Origin: Pseudomonas alkylphenolica
GTDB lineage: Bacteria; Pseudomonadota; Gammaproteobacteria; Pseudomonadales; Pseudomonadaceae
Direction of reading: 5' to 3'
Assembly: GCF_016009175.1 (NCBI RefSeq)
Contig: NZ_JADUCM010000012.1
Location: 62,001-126,000, forward strand
Length of the DNA: 64,000 bases
A program made the translations under genes and the position numbers. Under the pieces are notes generated by a model. It was not told where the DNA came from. It ran no database searches and saw nothing but the letters and a program-made list of their open reading frames with translations. Positions 7,622 through 16,215 of the stretch are shown one piece after another (positions within the stretch are counted from its first letter, which is position 1; the number at the start of each line of letters is the position of its first letter).

Positions 7622-9286
7622 TTACATGTTCGGGTAAGTCGGGCCGCCGGCACCTTCCGGGGTAACCCAGGTGATGTTCTGCGAAGGGTCCTTGATGTCA
7701 CAGGTCTTGCAGTGCACGCAGTTCTGGGCGTTGATCTGGAAGCGCTTGTTGCCGTCTTCCTGGGTGACCACCTCGTACACGCCGGCCGGGCAGTAGCGCT
7801 GCGCCGGTTCGTCGTACAGCGGCAGGTTGGTACCGATCGGAATGCCGGCATCGGCCAGCTTCAGGTGGCACGGTTGCTCTTCTTCATGGTTGGTGCTGGA
7901 GAGGAACACCGAGCTGAGCTTGTCGAAGCTCAACTTGCCATCTGGCTTCGGATAATCGATTTTCTTCGAGTCGGCGGCCAGTTTCAGGCAGGCGTAGTCC
8001 GGCTTGGTGTCGTGCAGGGTGAACGGCAGTTTGCCGCCGAACCAGTTCTGGTCGACATAGTTGAACGCCGCGCCGAGCATCGGGCCGAACTTGTGCATGG
8101 CCGGGCCGAAGTTACGGCTGGAGAACAGCTCTTCATACAGCCAGCTGGCTTTGAATGCGTCGACATAGCTGTTGAGCTGGTCGCCGCCTTCACCACCGGC
8201 GAGCAGGGCTTCTGCCACCGCGTCGGCTGCGAGCATGCCGGACTTCATGGCGGTGTGGCTGCCCTTGATCTTGGCCACGTTCATGGTGCCCAGGTCGCAG
8301 CCGATCAGGGCGCCACCGGCGAAGACCATTTTCGGCAGCGAGTTCAGGCCACCTTTGGCCAGGGCGCGAGCGCCGTAGCTGATGCGCTTGCCGCCTTCGA
8401 GGTACTGGCTGATCACCGGGTGGTGCTTGAGGCGCTGGAACTCGTCGAACGGCGACAGGAACGGGTTGCTGTAGGACAGGTCGACGATCAGGCCAACCAC
8501 CACCTGGTTGTTTTCCAGGTGGTAGAGGAACGAACCACCGGTGTTTTCCTTGGCCATGACATCCAGCGGCCAGCCTGCGGTGTGCACCACCAGGCCTTGC
8601 TCATGCTTGGCCGGATCGATTTCCCAGATTTCTTTCAGGCCGATGCCGTAATGCTGGACGTCGGATTCGCTGTCGAGATTGAAGCGCTTGATCAGCTGCT
8701 TGCCGATGTGACCACGGCAGCCTTCGGCGAACAGGGTGTACTTGCCGCGCAGTTCCATGCCCGGGGTGTACAGGCCGTCTTTCGGGTTGCCTTCACGGTC
8801 GACACCGAGGTCGCCGGTGATGATCCCGCGGACCACGCCATTTTCGTCAAACAGGGCTTCCTGGGCAGCGAAGCCCGGGTAGATTTCCACGCCCAGGTTT
8901 TCTGCTTGCTGGGCCAGCCAGCGGCACAGGTTACCTAGGGAAATGATGTAGTTGCCTTCGTTGTGCATGGTTTTGGGCACGAACAGGTCGGGGACCTTGA
9001 CCGAGCTGCCAGCATCCTTGAGCACATAGATGTCGTCGCGTTTGACTGCGGTGTTGAGCGGGGCGCCCAGCTCTTTCCAGTCCGGGAACAGTTCGTTCAG
9101 GGCGCGCGGTTCGAACACCGCACCGGAGAGGATATGGGCACCGACTTCGGAGCCTTTCTCGACCACGCAGACGCTGATTTCATTACCGGCTTCGGCGGCC
9201 TTCTGCTTCAATCGGCAGGCGGCGGACAGGCCAGCCGGGCCAGCGCCGACAATGACCACGTCGAATTCCATGTATTCGCGTTCCAC
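7622..9286 (-). CDS. etfQO: Electron transfer flavoprotein-ubiquinone oxidoreductase
   Basis: A 554-residue membrane-associated flavoprotein that passes electrons from ETF (acyl-CoA dehydrogenases, dimethylglycine/sarcosine oxidation) to ubiquinone. The FAD dinucleotide motif VVIVGAGPAGLSAA opens the protein, and the C-terminal 4Fe-4S ligands appear in YCPAGVYEV and NCVHCKTCDIKDP. The start is taken as GTG 9286, which has AGGAGAG eight bases upstream; an in-frame ATG 18 bases further upstream would overlap this site. Transcribed divergently from etfBA; a strong sigma-70 promoter and a PsrA-like site lie upstream. Confidence 0.95.
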   Translation of the reverse strand: MEREYMEFDVVIVGAGPAGLSAACRLKQKAAEAGNEISVCVVEKGSEVGAHILSGAVFEPRALNELFPDWKELGAPLNTAVKRDDIYVLKDAGSSVKVPDLFVPKTMHNEGNYIISLGNLCRWLAQQAENLGVEIYPGFAAQEALFDENGVVRGIITGDLGVDREGNPKDGLYTPGMELRGKYTLFAEGCRGHIGKQLIKRFNLDSESDVQHYGIGLKEIWEIDPAKHEQGLVVHTAGWPLDVMAKENTGGSFLYHLENNQVVVGLIVDLSYSNPFLSPFDEFQRLKHHPVISQYLEGGKRISYGARALAKGGLNSLPKMVFAGGALIGCDLGTMNVAKIKGSHTAMKSGMLAADAVAEALLAGGEGGDQLNSYVDAFKASWLYEELFSSRNFGPAMHKFGPMLGAAFNYVDQNWFGGKLPFTLHDTKPDYACLKLAADSKKIDYPKPDGKLSFDKLSSVFLSSTNHEEEQPCHLKLADAGIPIGTNLPLYDEPAQRYCPAGVYEVVTQEDGNKRFQINAQNCVHCKTCDIKDPSQNITWVTPEGAGGPTYPNM

Positions 9287-9408
9287 AGGTTCTCTCCTAC
9301 TCAAGGCTCATCGGTTTTCTTTTGTTGGCGGGTGTCAGGCGGTCATTGACTGAGGCTCAAGCTGTAGCTCGAGCGATGACGGACTACACCGCTTTCTCTT
9401 GGCCGCGC

Positions 9409-9437
9409 ATTATATCTACACCACTCGCGGGGTCCAA
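9409..9437 (-). promoter_or_regulatory. Sigma-70 promoter of etfQO
   Basis: On the minus strand TTGGAC (9437-9432), a 17-nt spacer and TATAAT (9414-9409) form a near-consensus promoter, 123 bp before the GTG start of etfQO. Confidence 0.8.
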
Positions 9438-9439
9438 TA

Positions 9440-9453
9440 CAAACGTTTGTTTG
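9440..9453. promoter_or_regulatory. PsrA-type operator next to the etfQO promoter
   Basis: CAAAC-GTTT-GTTTG matches the published PsrA consensus (G/C)AAAC-N2-4-GTTT(G/C). It sits 2 bp upstream of the -35 of etfQO. PsrA is the fatty-acid-responsive TetR regulator of pseudomonads and the etf genes are among its reported targets in P. aeruginosa. Whether it represses or activates here is not decided by position alone. Confidence 0.65.
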
Positions 9454-9513
9454 AATTTGCCGCAGCCCAGTAAAATCAAAGACGCACGGCATGAATCTGG
9501 CCGGTTTGCCGTA

Positions 9514-9539
9514 TTGACCGGATTGGGCGTTACGGTCAA
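9514..9539. repeat. Inverted repeat in the etfQO-etfB intergenic region
   Basis: TTGACCG (9514-9520) and CGGTCAA (9533-9539) form perfect 7-bp arms around 12 bases. It lies in the 543-bp gap between the divergent etf genes, about 290 bp upstream of etfB. Function unknown; it could be an operator. Apart from this, the promoter and the PsrA-type site, I see nothing definite in the gap 9287-9829. Confidence 0.4.
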
Positions 9540-9829
9540 GATACGAGCGGTTTTGCGCTCGCCGTAGGCTGACCGCCGGATGCAGGTGCACCCCTAAAAA
9601 CCAGGCGAAAAGCAGTGCAGCAGGGCCGCAACCCGCTTTGTAGTGGAGTTTACACACCACGACAGAAAATGACTCACGGGTTTTGCTGCTGTGAGGTCGA
9701 ATCGAGACTGCTGGGTCAGGGTTGAATTCTGCCGACTGCCTTCGTTTTTAGAGGTGCCCTTGTACCCACGCGCAATCGCCGGGTTTGCCCCAGGCGACAT
9801 TCTTTTCACCGGAGAGTAACGAGGAATCC

Positions 9830-10579
9830 ATGAAGGTTCTTGTAGCTGTCAAACGAGTGGTCGACTATAACGTCAAGGTTCGCGTCAAGGCGGACAACTC
9901 CGGCGTCGACCTTGCTAACGTCAAGATGTCCATGAACCCCTTCTGCGAAATCGCCGTAGAAGAGGCCGTACGCCTGAAAGAAAAGGGCGTGGCGACCGAG
10001 ATCGTCGTCGTTACCGTCGGCCCGGCCACTGCTCAGGAACAGTTGCGTACTGCCCTGGCACTGGGTGCTGACCGTGCCATCCTGGTCGAGTCGGCTGAAG
10101 AGCTGACCTCGCTGGCCGTGGCCAAGCTGCTCAAGGCTGTTGTCGACAAGGAACAGCCTCAGCTGGTGATCCTTGGCAAACAGGCCATCGACAGCGACAA
10201 CAACCAGACTGGCCAGATGCTTGCTGCGCTGACCGGCTTCGCCCAGGGCACCTTCGCCTCCAAGGTTGAAGTGGCTGGCGACAAGGTCAATGTCACCCGT
10301 GAAATCGATGGCGGCCTGCAGACTGTTGCGCTGAACCTGCCAGCGATCGTCACCACCGACCTGCGTCTGAACGAGCCACGCTATGCGTCGCTACCGAACA
10401 TCATGAAGGCCAAGAAAAAGCCGCTGGAAACTGTTACTCCAGACGCGCTGGGCGTTTCCACCGCCTCCACCAACAAGACCCTGAAAGTCGAAGCGCCAGC
10501 TGCTCGCAGCGCGGGTATCAAGGTCAAGTCGGTTGCTGAACTGGTCGAGAAACTGAAGAACGAGGCGAAGGTAATCTAA
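9830..10579 (+). CDS. etfB: Electron transfer flavoprotein beta subunit
   Basis: A 249-residue ETF small subunit (starts [14 protein letters not shown]), which binds AMP and docks dehydrogenases. The family motif region VRLKEKG...VTVGP and the recognition-loop stretch around [20 protein letters not shown] are present. ATG 9830 has GAGGAA six bases upstream. Its TAA is directly followed by the etfA ATG, so the heterodimer subunits are co-translated. Downstream partner of acyl-CoA dehydrogenases; electrons go to EtfQO encoded divergently. Confidence 0.96.
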   Translation: MKVLVAVKRVVDYNVKVRVKADNSGVDLANVKMSMNPFCEIAVEEAVRLKEKGVATEIVVVTVGPATAQEQLRTALALGADRAILVESAEELTSLAVAKLLKAVVDKEQPQLVILGKQAIDSDNNQTGQMLAALTGFAQGTFASKVEVAGDKVNVTREIDGGLQTVALNLPAIVTTDLRLNEPRYASLPNIMKAKKKPLETVTPDALGVSTASTNKTLKVEAPAARSAGIKVKSVAELVEKLKNEAKVI

Positions 10580-11509
10580 ATGACTATCCTGGTTATCGCT
10601 GAACACGAAAACGGTGCCGTTGCCCCGGCCACCCTGAACACTGTTGCTGCTGCCGCCAAAATCGGTGGTGACATCGCCGTGCTGGTCGCTGGCCAGAATG
10701 TCGGTGGTGTTGCTGAAGCTGCCGCCAAGATCGCTGGCGTTGCCAAGGTACTGGTTGCCGACAACGCTGCTTACGCGCACCAGCTGCCGGAAAACGTTGC
10801 ACCGCTGGTTGCCGAGCTGGGCAAGGGTTACAGCCACGTGCTGGCACCGGCCACCTCCAACGGCAAGAACATTCTGCCGCGCGTTGCCGCCCTGCTGGAC
10901 GTCGACCAGATCTCCGAGATCATCTCGGTAGAGTCGGCCGACACCTTCAAGCGTCCGATCTACGCCGGTAACGCCATTGCCACCGTGCAATCGAACGCTG
11001 CCGTCAAAGTCATCACCGTTCGTGCCACCGGCTTTGACGCCGTTGCCGCCGAAGGTGGCAGTGCTTCGGTTGAAACCGTGGCTGCTGCGCATGACGCTGG
11101 CAAGTCGTCCTTCGTCGGTGAAGAACTGGCCAAGTCCGACCGTCCTGAGCTGACCGCTGCCAAAATCGTCGTTTCCGGCGGTCGCGGCATGCAGAACGGT
11201 GACAACTTCAAGCACCTGTACGCCCTGGCCGACAAGCTCGGTGCTGCCGTCGGCGCTTCGCGCGCTGCGGTCGACGCAGGTTTCGTACCGCACGACATGC
11301 AGGTTGGTCAGACCGGCAAGATCGTTGCGCCGCAACTGTACATCGCTGTCGGTATCTCCGGCGCGATCCAGCACCTGGCCGGCATGAAAGACTCCAAAGT
11401 GATCGTAGCGATCAACAAGGACGAAGAAGCGCCGATCTTCCAGGTTGCCGACTACGGTCTGGTTGCTGATCTGTTCGAAGCCGTACCTGAGCTGGAGAAG
11501 CTGGTTTAA
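10580..11509 (+). CDS. etfA: Electron transfer flavoprotein alpha subunit
   Basis: A 309-residue ETF large subunit that carries FAD. The C-terminal FAD domain shows [32 protein letters not shown] (split here by position about 210-240) and the [16 protein letters not shown] stretch. Starts at the base after the etfB stop without a gap, which couples translation. A strong terminator follows. Confidence 0.96.
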   Translation: MTILVIAEHENGAVAPATLNTVAAAAKIGGDIAVLVAGQNVGGVAEAAAKIAGVAKVLVADNAAYAHQLPENVAPLVAELGKGYSHVLAPATSNGKNILPRVAALLDVDQISEIISVESADTFKRPIYAGNAIATVQSNAAVKVITVRATGFDAVAAEGGSASVETVAAAHDAGKSSFVGEELAKSDRPELTAAKIVVSGGRGMQNGDNFKHLYALADKLGAAVGASRAAVDAGFVPHDMQVGQTGKIVAPQLYIAVGISGAIQHLAGMKDSKVIVAINKDEEAPIFQVADYGLVADLFEAVPELEKLV

Positions 11510-11532
11510 TCCCGCTGCTTCACTTATAAAGG

Positions 11533-11592
11533 GCCCGGTCCATGCGGGCTGTGCAAGCGAGTCTTGCGCAGCCCCGGGACCGGGCTTTTTTA
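11533..11592 (+). terminator. Intrinsic terminator after etfA
   Basis: GCCCGGTC (11533-11540) pairs perfectly with GACCGGGC (11578-11585), followed by TTTTTTT. The loop holds a second small hairpin (CTGTGCAAG / CTTGCGCAG). Confidence 0.85.
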
Positions 11593-11622
11593 TGTTCTGA
11601 AGAAAAGTGGGGAGTGGTTTGC

Positions 11623-12447
11623 ATGGGATGGCAAGGTCGGATAATTGCCGCGCTGATGGCGGCCGCAGTGCTGTTGCCAGCGCAGGCCATGGCGGCGGGC
11701 AAGTGCGAGCGACTGGTGGCTACCGGCAGTCCCGACGCGCCGCCTTATCTGTGGCGCGACCCGAAAGATCCCCGGCACCTGATTGGCGCCAACGCTGAAC
11801 TGTTGCAGCAGATCGCGGCCGAGCTTGGGGTGAAAATCGAGGTGCTCTACAGCGGCAAACGCAGTGATGCGCTGGCCGAAGTACGAAGCGGGCGCGTGGA
11901 TATGCTCATCGATGCACCACTGCAGGTTACCGAGCTGACGAGCCTGGACTACGTTCACCCGCCGCTGATGCAGAACGAATACCTGGTGTGGACCCGCCAT
12001 GATTCGCCACTCATCTATGAAGGGCTGGCCGATTTGCACGAGCATCGGGGCAGCCTGTCGCAAAAAGCCCGCCTGACCCCGCATTTCGAAGCCTTGGCCA
12101 AAGCGCAGTTAAAACTCTCCGAGGCGCAGAACCTGACTCAGGCATTCCAGCAATTGTTGCTGGGGCAAGTGGACTATGTGCTGGCCGGACGTTACTCCGG
12201 CATGGCCATGGCGCAGTCCCTGGGCATGGGCGATGTGCTGGTGGCCCGGGGGCTGCCGCTGGATAGGCCGGGCCTGTACCTGGCGATATCGCATAATTCA
12301 GCCTGCAATGACGCCTGGATACGCGGACAACTGGCAAAAAAGCTGACAGAATTGCCGACCTCCGGTGTGTCTCAGGCGGTGCTGCAACGCAATATAGAGC
12401 GCTGGAAAGCGCAAACGCAGGCACCGCAGGATGCCCCCAAACAGTAG
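11623..12447 (+). CDS. Periplasmic solute-binding protein, SBP_bac_3 family
   Basis: A 274-residue protein with a Sec signal peptide (hydrophobic stretch IIAALMAAAVLLPAQAMA, cleavage near residue 23) and an amino-acid-binding-type domain: GSPDAPPYLW near the N-terminus, LIGANAELLQQIAAELGV, and GRVDMLIDAPLQVT in the hinge. Start ATG 11623 is preferred because GGGGAG lies eight bases upstream; a longer frame begins inside the etfA terminator. No permease or ATPase is nearby, so it may be an orphan binding protein or a sensor-like protein. It is followed after 9 bp by a DUF4398 lipoprotein and an OmpA-like lipoprotein, probably as one transcript. Confidence 0.8.
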   Translation: MGWQGRIIAALMAAAVLLPAQAMAAGKCERLVATGSPDAPPYLWRDPKDPRHLIGANAELLQQIAAELGVKIEVLYSGKRSDALAEVRSGRVDMLIDAPLQVTELTSLDYVHPPLMQNEYLVWTRHDSPLIYEGLADLHEHRGSLSQKARLTPHFEALAKAQLKLSEAQNLTQAFQQLLLGQVDYVLAGRYSGMAMAQSLGMGDVLVARGLPLDRPGLYLAISHNSACNDAWIRGQLAKKLTELPTSGVSQAVLQRNIERWKAQTQAPQDAPKQ

Positions 12448-12456
12448 GAAGATTGC

Positions 12457-12810
12457 GTGAGAATCCAACCTTATTTTGCCGGGCTGGCGCTGTTGGCGCT
12501 GGCCGGATGTGCCAATGATCCGGCACCCAACGAGCAGTTTCGCCTGTCTGAACAGGCACTGGAGCAAGCCAAGGCCGTCGGGGCGACCAATGAGGTGGCC
12601 GAAATGAAGATGGCCGAAGACAAGATGGCGCGCGCCCAGGTCAACATGGCCAATGAGTCCTATCGCGATGCACGCATGCGCGCCGAACAGGCCGAGCTCG
12701 ACGCGCGTCTGGCTGAGGCGCTGGTGTTGACCAGCAAAAGCAATGAACAGCTTGAGCAGCTGCAGTCGCGGGTCAATCGCCTGCGCAAACAGCTGGGGGC
12801 GCAGCCATGA
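12457..12810 (+). CDS. DUF4398 lipoprotein
   Basis: A 117-residue lipoprotein starting at GTG 12457 with AGGAAG upstream. The signal ends in lipobox LAGC (Cys about residue 18). The mature part is almost entirely helical with Ala/Glu/Lys heptads (EQALEQAKAVGATNEVAEM and ARMRAEQAELDARLAEAL), as in DUF4398 proteins, and could form a coiled coil. Its last four bases overlap the start of the OmpA-family gene (ATGA), so both are co-translated. Role unknown; likely an envelope-structuring partner of that protein. Confidence 0.85.
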   Translation: MRIQPYFAGLALLALAGCANDPAPNEQFRLSEQALEQAKAVGATNEVAEMKMAEDKMARAQVNMANESYRDARMRAEQAELDARLAEALVLTSKSNEQLEQLQSRVNRLRKQLGAQP

Positions 12811-13616
12811 GTTCGATCAAGCCTATGGCGGCCTTGCTGCTGGTCGGGATCGTTGGTCTGCAGGGTTGTGCCAGTCAGCGCAGTGAGTCGGCACTGGATG
12901 AAGCAACGGCCAAGTTCCAGACCGTCAAGGACGATTCCAACGTGCTGCGCAGTGCGCCGCGGGATGTCATTCGTGCCGGTGAATCGCTGGCGCGGGCCGA
13001 GCGGCTGTCCAGCTACTTCGGTACAGGGGCGGATGTGCGCCACTATGCCTACCTGAGCCAGCGTTACAGCGACATCGCCCGGGAGCACAGCAACCTGGTG
13101 CTGAACCAGGAGCGTCTGGCCAAGCTTGAGCTGGAACGCCAACGCCTGCAGCTGGCGCTGCGCGAGGCCAAGCTCGCCAGTGTGCAGCAGCAGGGCAAAT
13201 GGCTGGAAGCGCAGATCGTCAGCCTGGCCACGACGCAGAGTGATCGTGGTCTGGTCATGACCCTGGGGGACGTGCTGTTCGATACCGGCCGCGCCGAGCT
13301 GAAAAACTCGGCGAGCCGTACCGTGCTCAAGCTGGTGCAGTTCCTGCAACTCAACCCCAAGCGCGTGGTGCGCATTGAAGGTTATACCGACAGCACCGGT
13401 GCCTCGGACGACAACCTGAAGCTGTCGCGCGATCGCGCCCAGTCGGTGGCCGACATGCTGGTCGACCTTGGGGTCGACGAAAAACGTATCCAGGTTGAAG
13501 GCTACGGCGATCAATACCCGGTGGAGGCCAACGCTTCGGAGCGGGGCAGGGCGCAGAACCGCCGCGTCGAGATTGTGTTCTCCGACGCCAAAGGCAAGCT
13601 CGGCGCAGCGCGCTGA
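12807..13616 (+). CDS. OmpA-family peptidoglycan-binding lipoprotein
   Basis: A 269-residue protein. Signal with lipobox LQGC (Cys about 21); a DUF4398-like helical region follows (about 25-145); then an OmpA-C domain (about 150-265) with GYTDSTG, NLKLSRDRAQSVADML and the NRRVEI end, carrying the Asp and Arg that bind diaminopimelate in peptidoglycan. It should link the outer membrane to the cell wall. Overlaps the preceding DUF4398 lipoprotein by 4 bp; the helical parts of the two may pair. Followed by a terminator. Confidence 0.88.
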   Translation: MSSIKPMAALLLVGIVGLQGCASQRSESALDEATAKFQTVKDDSNVLRSAPRDVIRAGESLARAERLSSYFGTGADVRHYAYLSQRYSDIAREHSNLVLNQERLAKLELERQRLQLALREAKLASVQQQGKWLEAQIVSLATTQSDRGLVMTLGDVLFDTGRAELKNSASRTVLKLVQFLQLNPKRVVRIEGYTDSTGASDDNLKLSRDRAQSVADMLVDLGVDEKRIQVEGYGDQYPVEANASERGRAQNRRVEIVFSDAKGKLGAAR

Positions 13617-13630
13617 GGTGTGAGGTGGTG

Positions 13631-13667
13631 AAAAAACCCGGTGAGAAACGCTCATCGGGTTTTTTTA
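13631..13667 (+). terminator. Intrinsic terminator after the OmpA-family gene
   Basis: CCCGGTGAG pairs with CTCATCGGG (one G-U), preceded by A6 and followed by T7. Confidence 0.85.
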
Positions 13668-13730
13668 TGGGCGGTGAAAATGGCTGACAAGGGGTGCTGT
13701 CACAAACTGTATTGTCGACTATTCTGCAAT

Positions 13731-13766
13731 CTGTCCCAGTACACTTTGCAACTGTTCCGGTATTCT
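13731..13766. promoter_or_regulatory. Direct repeat upstream of the MocR-type gene, possible operator
   Basis: CTGTCCCAGTACACT (13731-13745) and CTGTTCCGGTATTCT (13752-13766) agree in 11 of 15 positions and start 21 bp apart, two helical turns. MocR regulators such as GabR and PdxR bind direct repeats, so autoregulation is possible. The stretch is poorer in GC than its surroundings. Confidence 0.35.
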
Positions 13767-13824
13767 GGCTTCCTTATCGAGTCGTACAAAAACAATTACA
13801 TTGCCTGCGTGTCGAGAACCGATC

Positions 13825-15270
13825 ATGACCAACCTGTTGCTCTACCAGCGTATCGCCCAGCAACTGGCTGAAGATATCCGTCGGGGTGTCTATCAGCCGG
13901 GCGAGCGGGTGCCGTCGGTGCGCAAGATGAGCTCGCAACTCAACGTCAGCCACGCCACGGTGTTGCAGGCCTATGCCAACCTGGAAGACCAGGGATTGAT
14001 CCGAGCGCGACCGCAGTCTGGCTACTATGTGCACCAAACGCCGGCATTGACTGCGCAGACCCCGGATATTGCCCGGGTCGAGCGTCCGGGGCTGGTAACG
14101 CGCAGCAGCATCATCCAGCAAGTGCTGACCGAAGCCCGGCGCGACGGGGTGTTTCCGTTCGGGGCGGCGGTACCGCATGTCGATTACTTGCCGGTGCGGG
14201 CGTTGCATCAACAACTGGCCAAGGTCACCCGGTTTCATAGCCCGCGGGCGTTCAGCTACATGTTCAGCCCAGGTTTTGAGCCGTTGCGTCGGCAGATCGC
14301 CATTCGCATGCGGGATGCCGGAGTGGTGGTGGACCCCAGTGAAGTGGTGGTTACCCATGGTTGCGTGGATGCACTGCAAATGTCATTGCGGGTGCTGACC
14401 AAGCCGGGTGACCTGATCGCGGCGGAGTCGCCGACGTATTATGGCTTGCTGCAACTGGCCGATTTGTTGGGGCTCAAGGTCATCGAGATCCCGAGTGATC
14501 CGTCTACCGGCATCAGCCTGGAAGCCCTGCAACTGGCGGCCAATCAGTGGCCGATCAAGGCGTTGGTGCTGACTGCGCGGCTGAGCAATCCACTGGGCGG
14601 CACCATTCCTGAAGAGCGGCAAAAGCAGCTGTTGCGCCTGGCTTCGGACTTCGACATTCAGATCGTCGAGGACGATATCTATGGCGAGCTCATGTTCGAG
14701 CAGGGTAAAACCAAGGCGCTCAAGGCGTTTGATCGTCTGGGCCGGGTAATCTACTGCTCGAGTTTTTCCAAGACCCTGTCGCCCGGGGTGCGTATCGGCT
14801 GGATGATTGCGGGTAAATACCAGGCGGAAATCCAGCGCCTGCAGACATTCACCACGCACTCGGCCTGCAGTGTCACCCAGATGGGCGTCGCCTCCTACCT
14901 TGAAAACGGCGGGTACGATCGGCATTTGCGGTACATCCGGCAGGAGTATCGGAAAAACCTCAGTGCGTACCAGCTGGCTGTGCAACAGCATTTTCCTGAA
15001 GGCACGCAAATGACGCGTCCGACAGGCGGTTTCATTCTCTGGGTGAGTTTGCCTGGGCGGGTCAATACCCAGGAGCTGCACGTGCGCGCACTGCAACAGG
15101 GCATCAGTATCGCACCGGGACTTATTTTCAGTAATACAGAACAGTTCAACCACTGCATACGCCTGAACTGCGGTATTCCATGGAACCGTGAGGCGGAAAG
15201 GGCGGTGGTGACGCTGGGTATGTTGGCCAGTCAGTTATGCCAGGAGTCTGGCGCAGCCAACTTTTTCTAG
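13825..15270 (+). CDS. MocR-type transcriptional regulator (GntR HTH + aminotransferase-like domain)
   Basis: A 481-residue fusion. The N-terminal winged helix of GntR type spans about 5-75 (YQRIAQQLAEDIRRGVYQPGERVPS, split here, then LNVSHATVLQAYANLEDQGLI). A fold-type-I PLP domain follows from about 105, with SFSKTLSPGVRIGW holding the PLP-binding Lys and YGELMFE near the pocket. Such proteins usually sense PLP or amino compounds and act as regulators, not enzymes. ATG 13825 is chosen as it directly precedes the HTH; an in-frame upstream ATG lacks similarity. The regulated gene is unknown; nothing divergent is adjacent. Confidence 0.88.
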   Translation: MTNLLLYQRIAQQLAEDIRRGVYQPGERVPSVRKMSSQLNVSHATVLQAYANLEDQGLIRARPQSGYYVHQTPALTAQTPDIARVERPGLVTRSSIIQQVLTEARRDGVFPFGAAVPHVDYLPVRALHQQLAKVTRFHSPRAFSYMFSPGFEPLRRQIAIRMRDAGVVVDPSEVVVTHGCVDALQMSLRVLTKPGDLIAAESPTYYGLLQLADLLGLKVIEIPSDPSTGISLEALQLAANQWPIKALVLTARLSNPLGGTIPEERQKQLLRLASDFDIQIVEDDIYGELMFEQGKTKALKAFDRLGRVIYCSSFSKTLSPGVRIGWMIAGKYQAEIQRLQTFTTHSACSVTQMGVASYLENGGYDRHLRYIRQEYRKNLSAYQLAVQQHFPEGTQMTRPTGGFILWVSLPGRVNTQELHVRALQQGISIAPGLIFSNTEQFNHCIRLNCGIPWNREAERAVVTLGMLASQLCQESGAANFF

Positions 15271-15324
15271 GTTTTCCAGTCTTCCTGTCAGTGGGGAGTC
15301 TATGGATTTTGCGGGTGATTTTTG

Positions 15325-15801
15325 GTGTCTATAAAAGCCGTGTCTCGGGTTGGCGTGTTCCTGTGTTTGCTGGGTTTTCTGGCTGGCAGCGGGAATGTGA
15401 TGGCCCAGACGTCACCTGCTACACCGGGCAAGCCCGCCAGCGCCGCACCAAAGGCCAAGCCGGCGACCCAGCAAAAGCAGGTAAAAAAAGCGCCGGTAAA
15501 TAAAAAGCCGGCGGCCAAAGCGAAAAAAAATGCCAAAGGAGCTCCTGCGGCACTACCTGCAGCCAAGCTGGACCTGCGCCTGCCCGTCGAGATGGTCAAG
15601 GACCTGAAGCCGGCAACGCAAGACCCTGTGGTTACGCCCAAGCCGCTGTTGCCTTACCTGTTCGGCGAAAAGCCGCCTTCGGATAGCCCGTTTCAGCTCA
15701 ATGGTCGCTTGCTGAGCAACGAAATGCAGCTGCAGTTGCGCAACGATGCGCGACAGACGGACATCGAGGGCGCGGCAATCGAATTCGAGTTCAAGCAATA
15801 A
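15325..15801 (+). CDS. Exported Lys/Ala/Pro-rich protein of unknown function
   Basis: A 158-residue protein starting at GTG 15325 (TTG 15322 is an alternative). A signal peptide (VFLCLLGFLAGSGNVMAQ) should be cleaved near residue 27. Then comes a strongly basic low-complexity stretch of about 45 residues made of Lys, Ala and Pro, and a conserved-looking C-terminal part (about 75-158) with LDLRLPVEMVKDLKP and an acidic end IEGAAIEFEFKQ. I recognise no domain. The basic linker may bind peptidoglycan, LPS or nucleic acid; this is speculation. Confidence 0.7.
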   Translation: MSIKAVSRVGVFLCLLGFLAGSGNVMAQTSPATPGKPASAAPKAKPATQQKQVKKAPVNKKPAAKAKKNAKGAPAALPAAKLDLRLPVEMVKDLKPATQDPVVTPKPLLPYLFGEKPPSDSPFQLNGRLLSNEMQLQLRNDARQTDIEGAAIEFEFKQ

Positions 15802-15928
15802 GGCCGGACTGACTCATTGGTCACGGCGATTGGCGGTATTTTTCATCTTTCCGGCAATTTCAAACGACCGTTTAACCGGTTACTATCCGGGTTCATTCAT
15901 CATTTGCTGCACCGAGGGTTCTGTTGTC

Positions 15929-16183
15929 ATGAATTGCCGTGAAGGATGTGGCGCTTGCTGCATCGCGCCTTCCATTAGTTCGCCGATTCCTGGCATGCCC
16001 AATGGCAAACCGGCGGGCGAGCGTTGTTTGCACCTGTCGGCAGTCAATTTGTGTGGCCTGTTTGGCAAGCCCGAGCGGCCTGCTGTGTGCGGTGGCTTCA
16101 AGGCCGATGTGGACGTGTGTGGCAGCAGCAGTGACGAGGCAATCAGAATTCTGGGCTGGCTGGAGCAAATGACGGCGACTTGA
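15929..16183 (+). CDS. YkgJ-family cysteine cluster protein
   Basis: An 84-residue protein with the cysteine arrangement of the YkgJ/CxxCxxCC family: MNCREGCGACC at the start, RCLHLS, LCGLFG and VCGGFKAD. The cysteines probably bind a metal, zinc or iron-sulphur. Members are widespread and unassigned. ATG 15929 is taken as the start because all family features follow it. It ends 32 bp before the START-domain gene. Confidence 0.8.
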   Translation: MNCREGCGACCIAPSISSPIPGMPNGKPAGERCLHLSAVNLCGLFGKPERPAVCGGFKADVDVCGSSSDEAIRILGWLEQMTAT

Positions 16184-16215
16184 AAGCACTATCTTCAATA
16201 ATAAGGAACAAGCGC

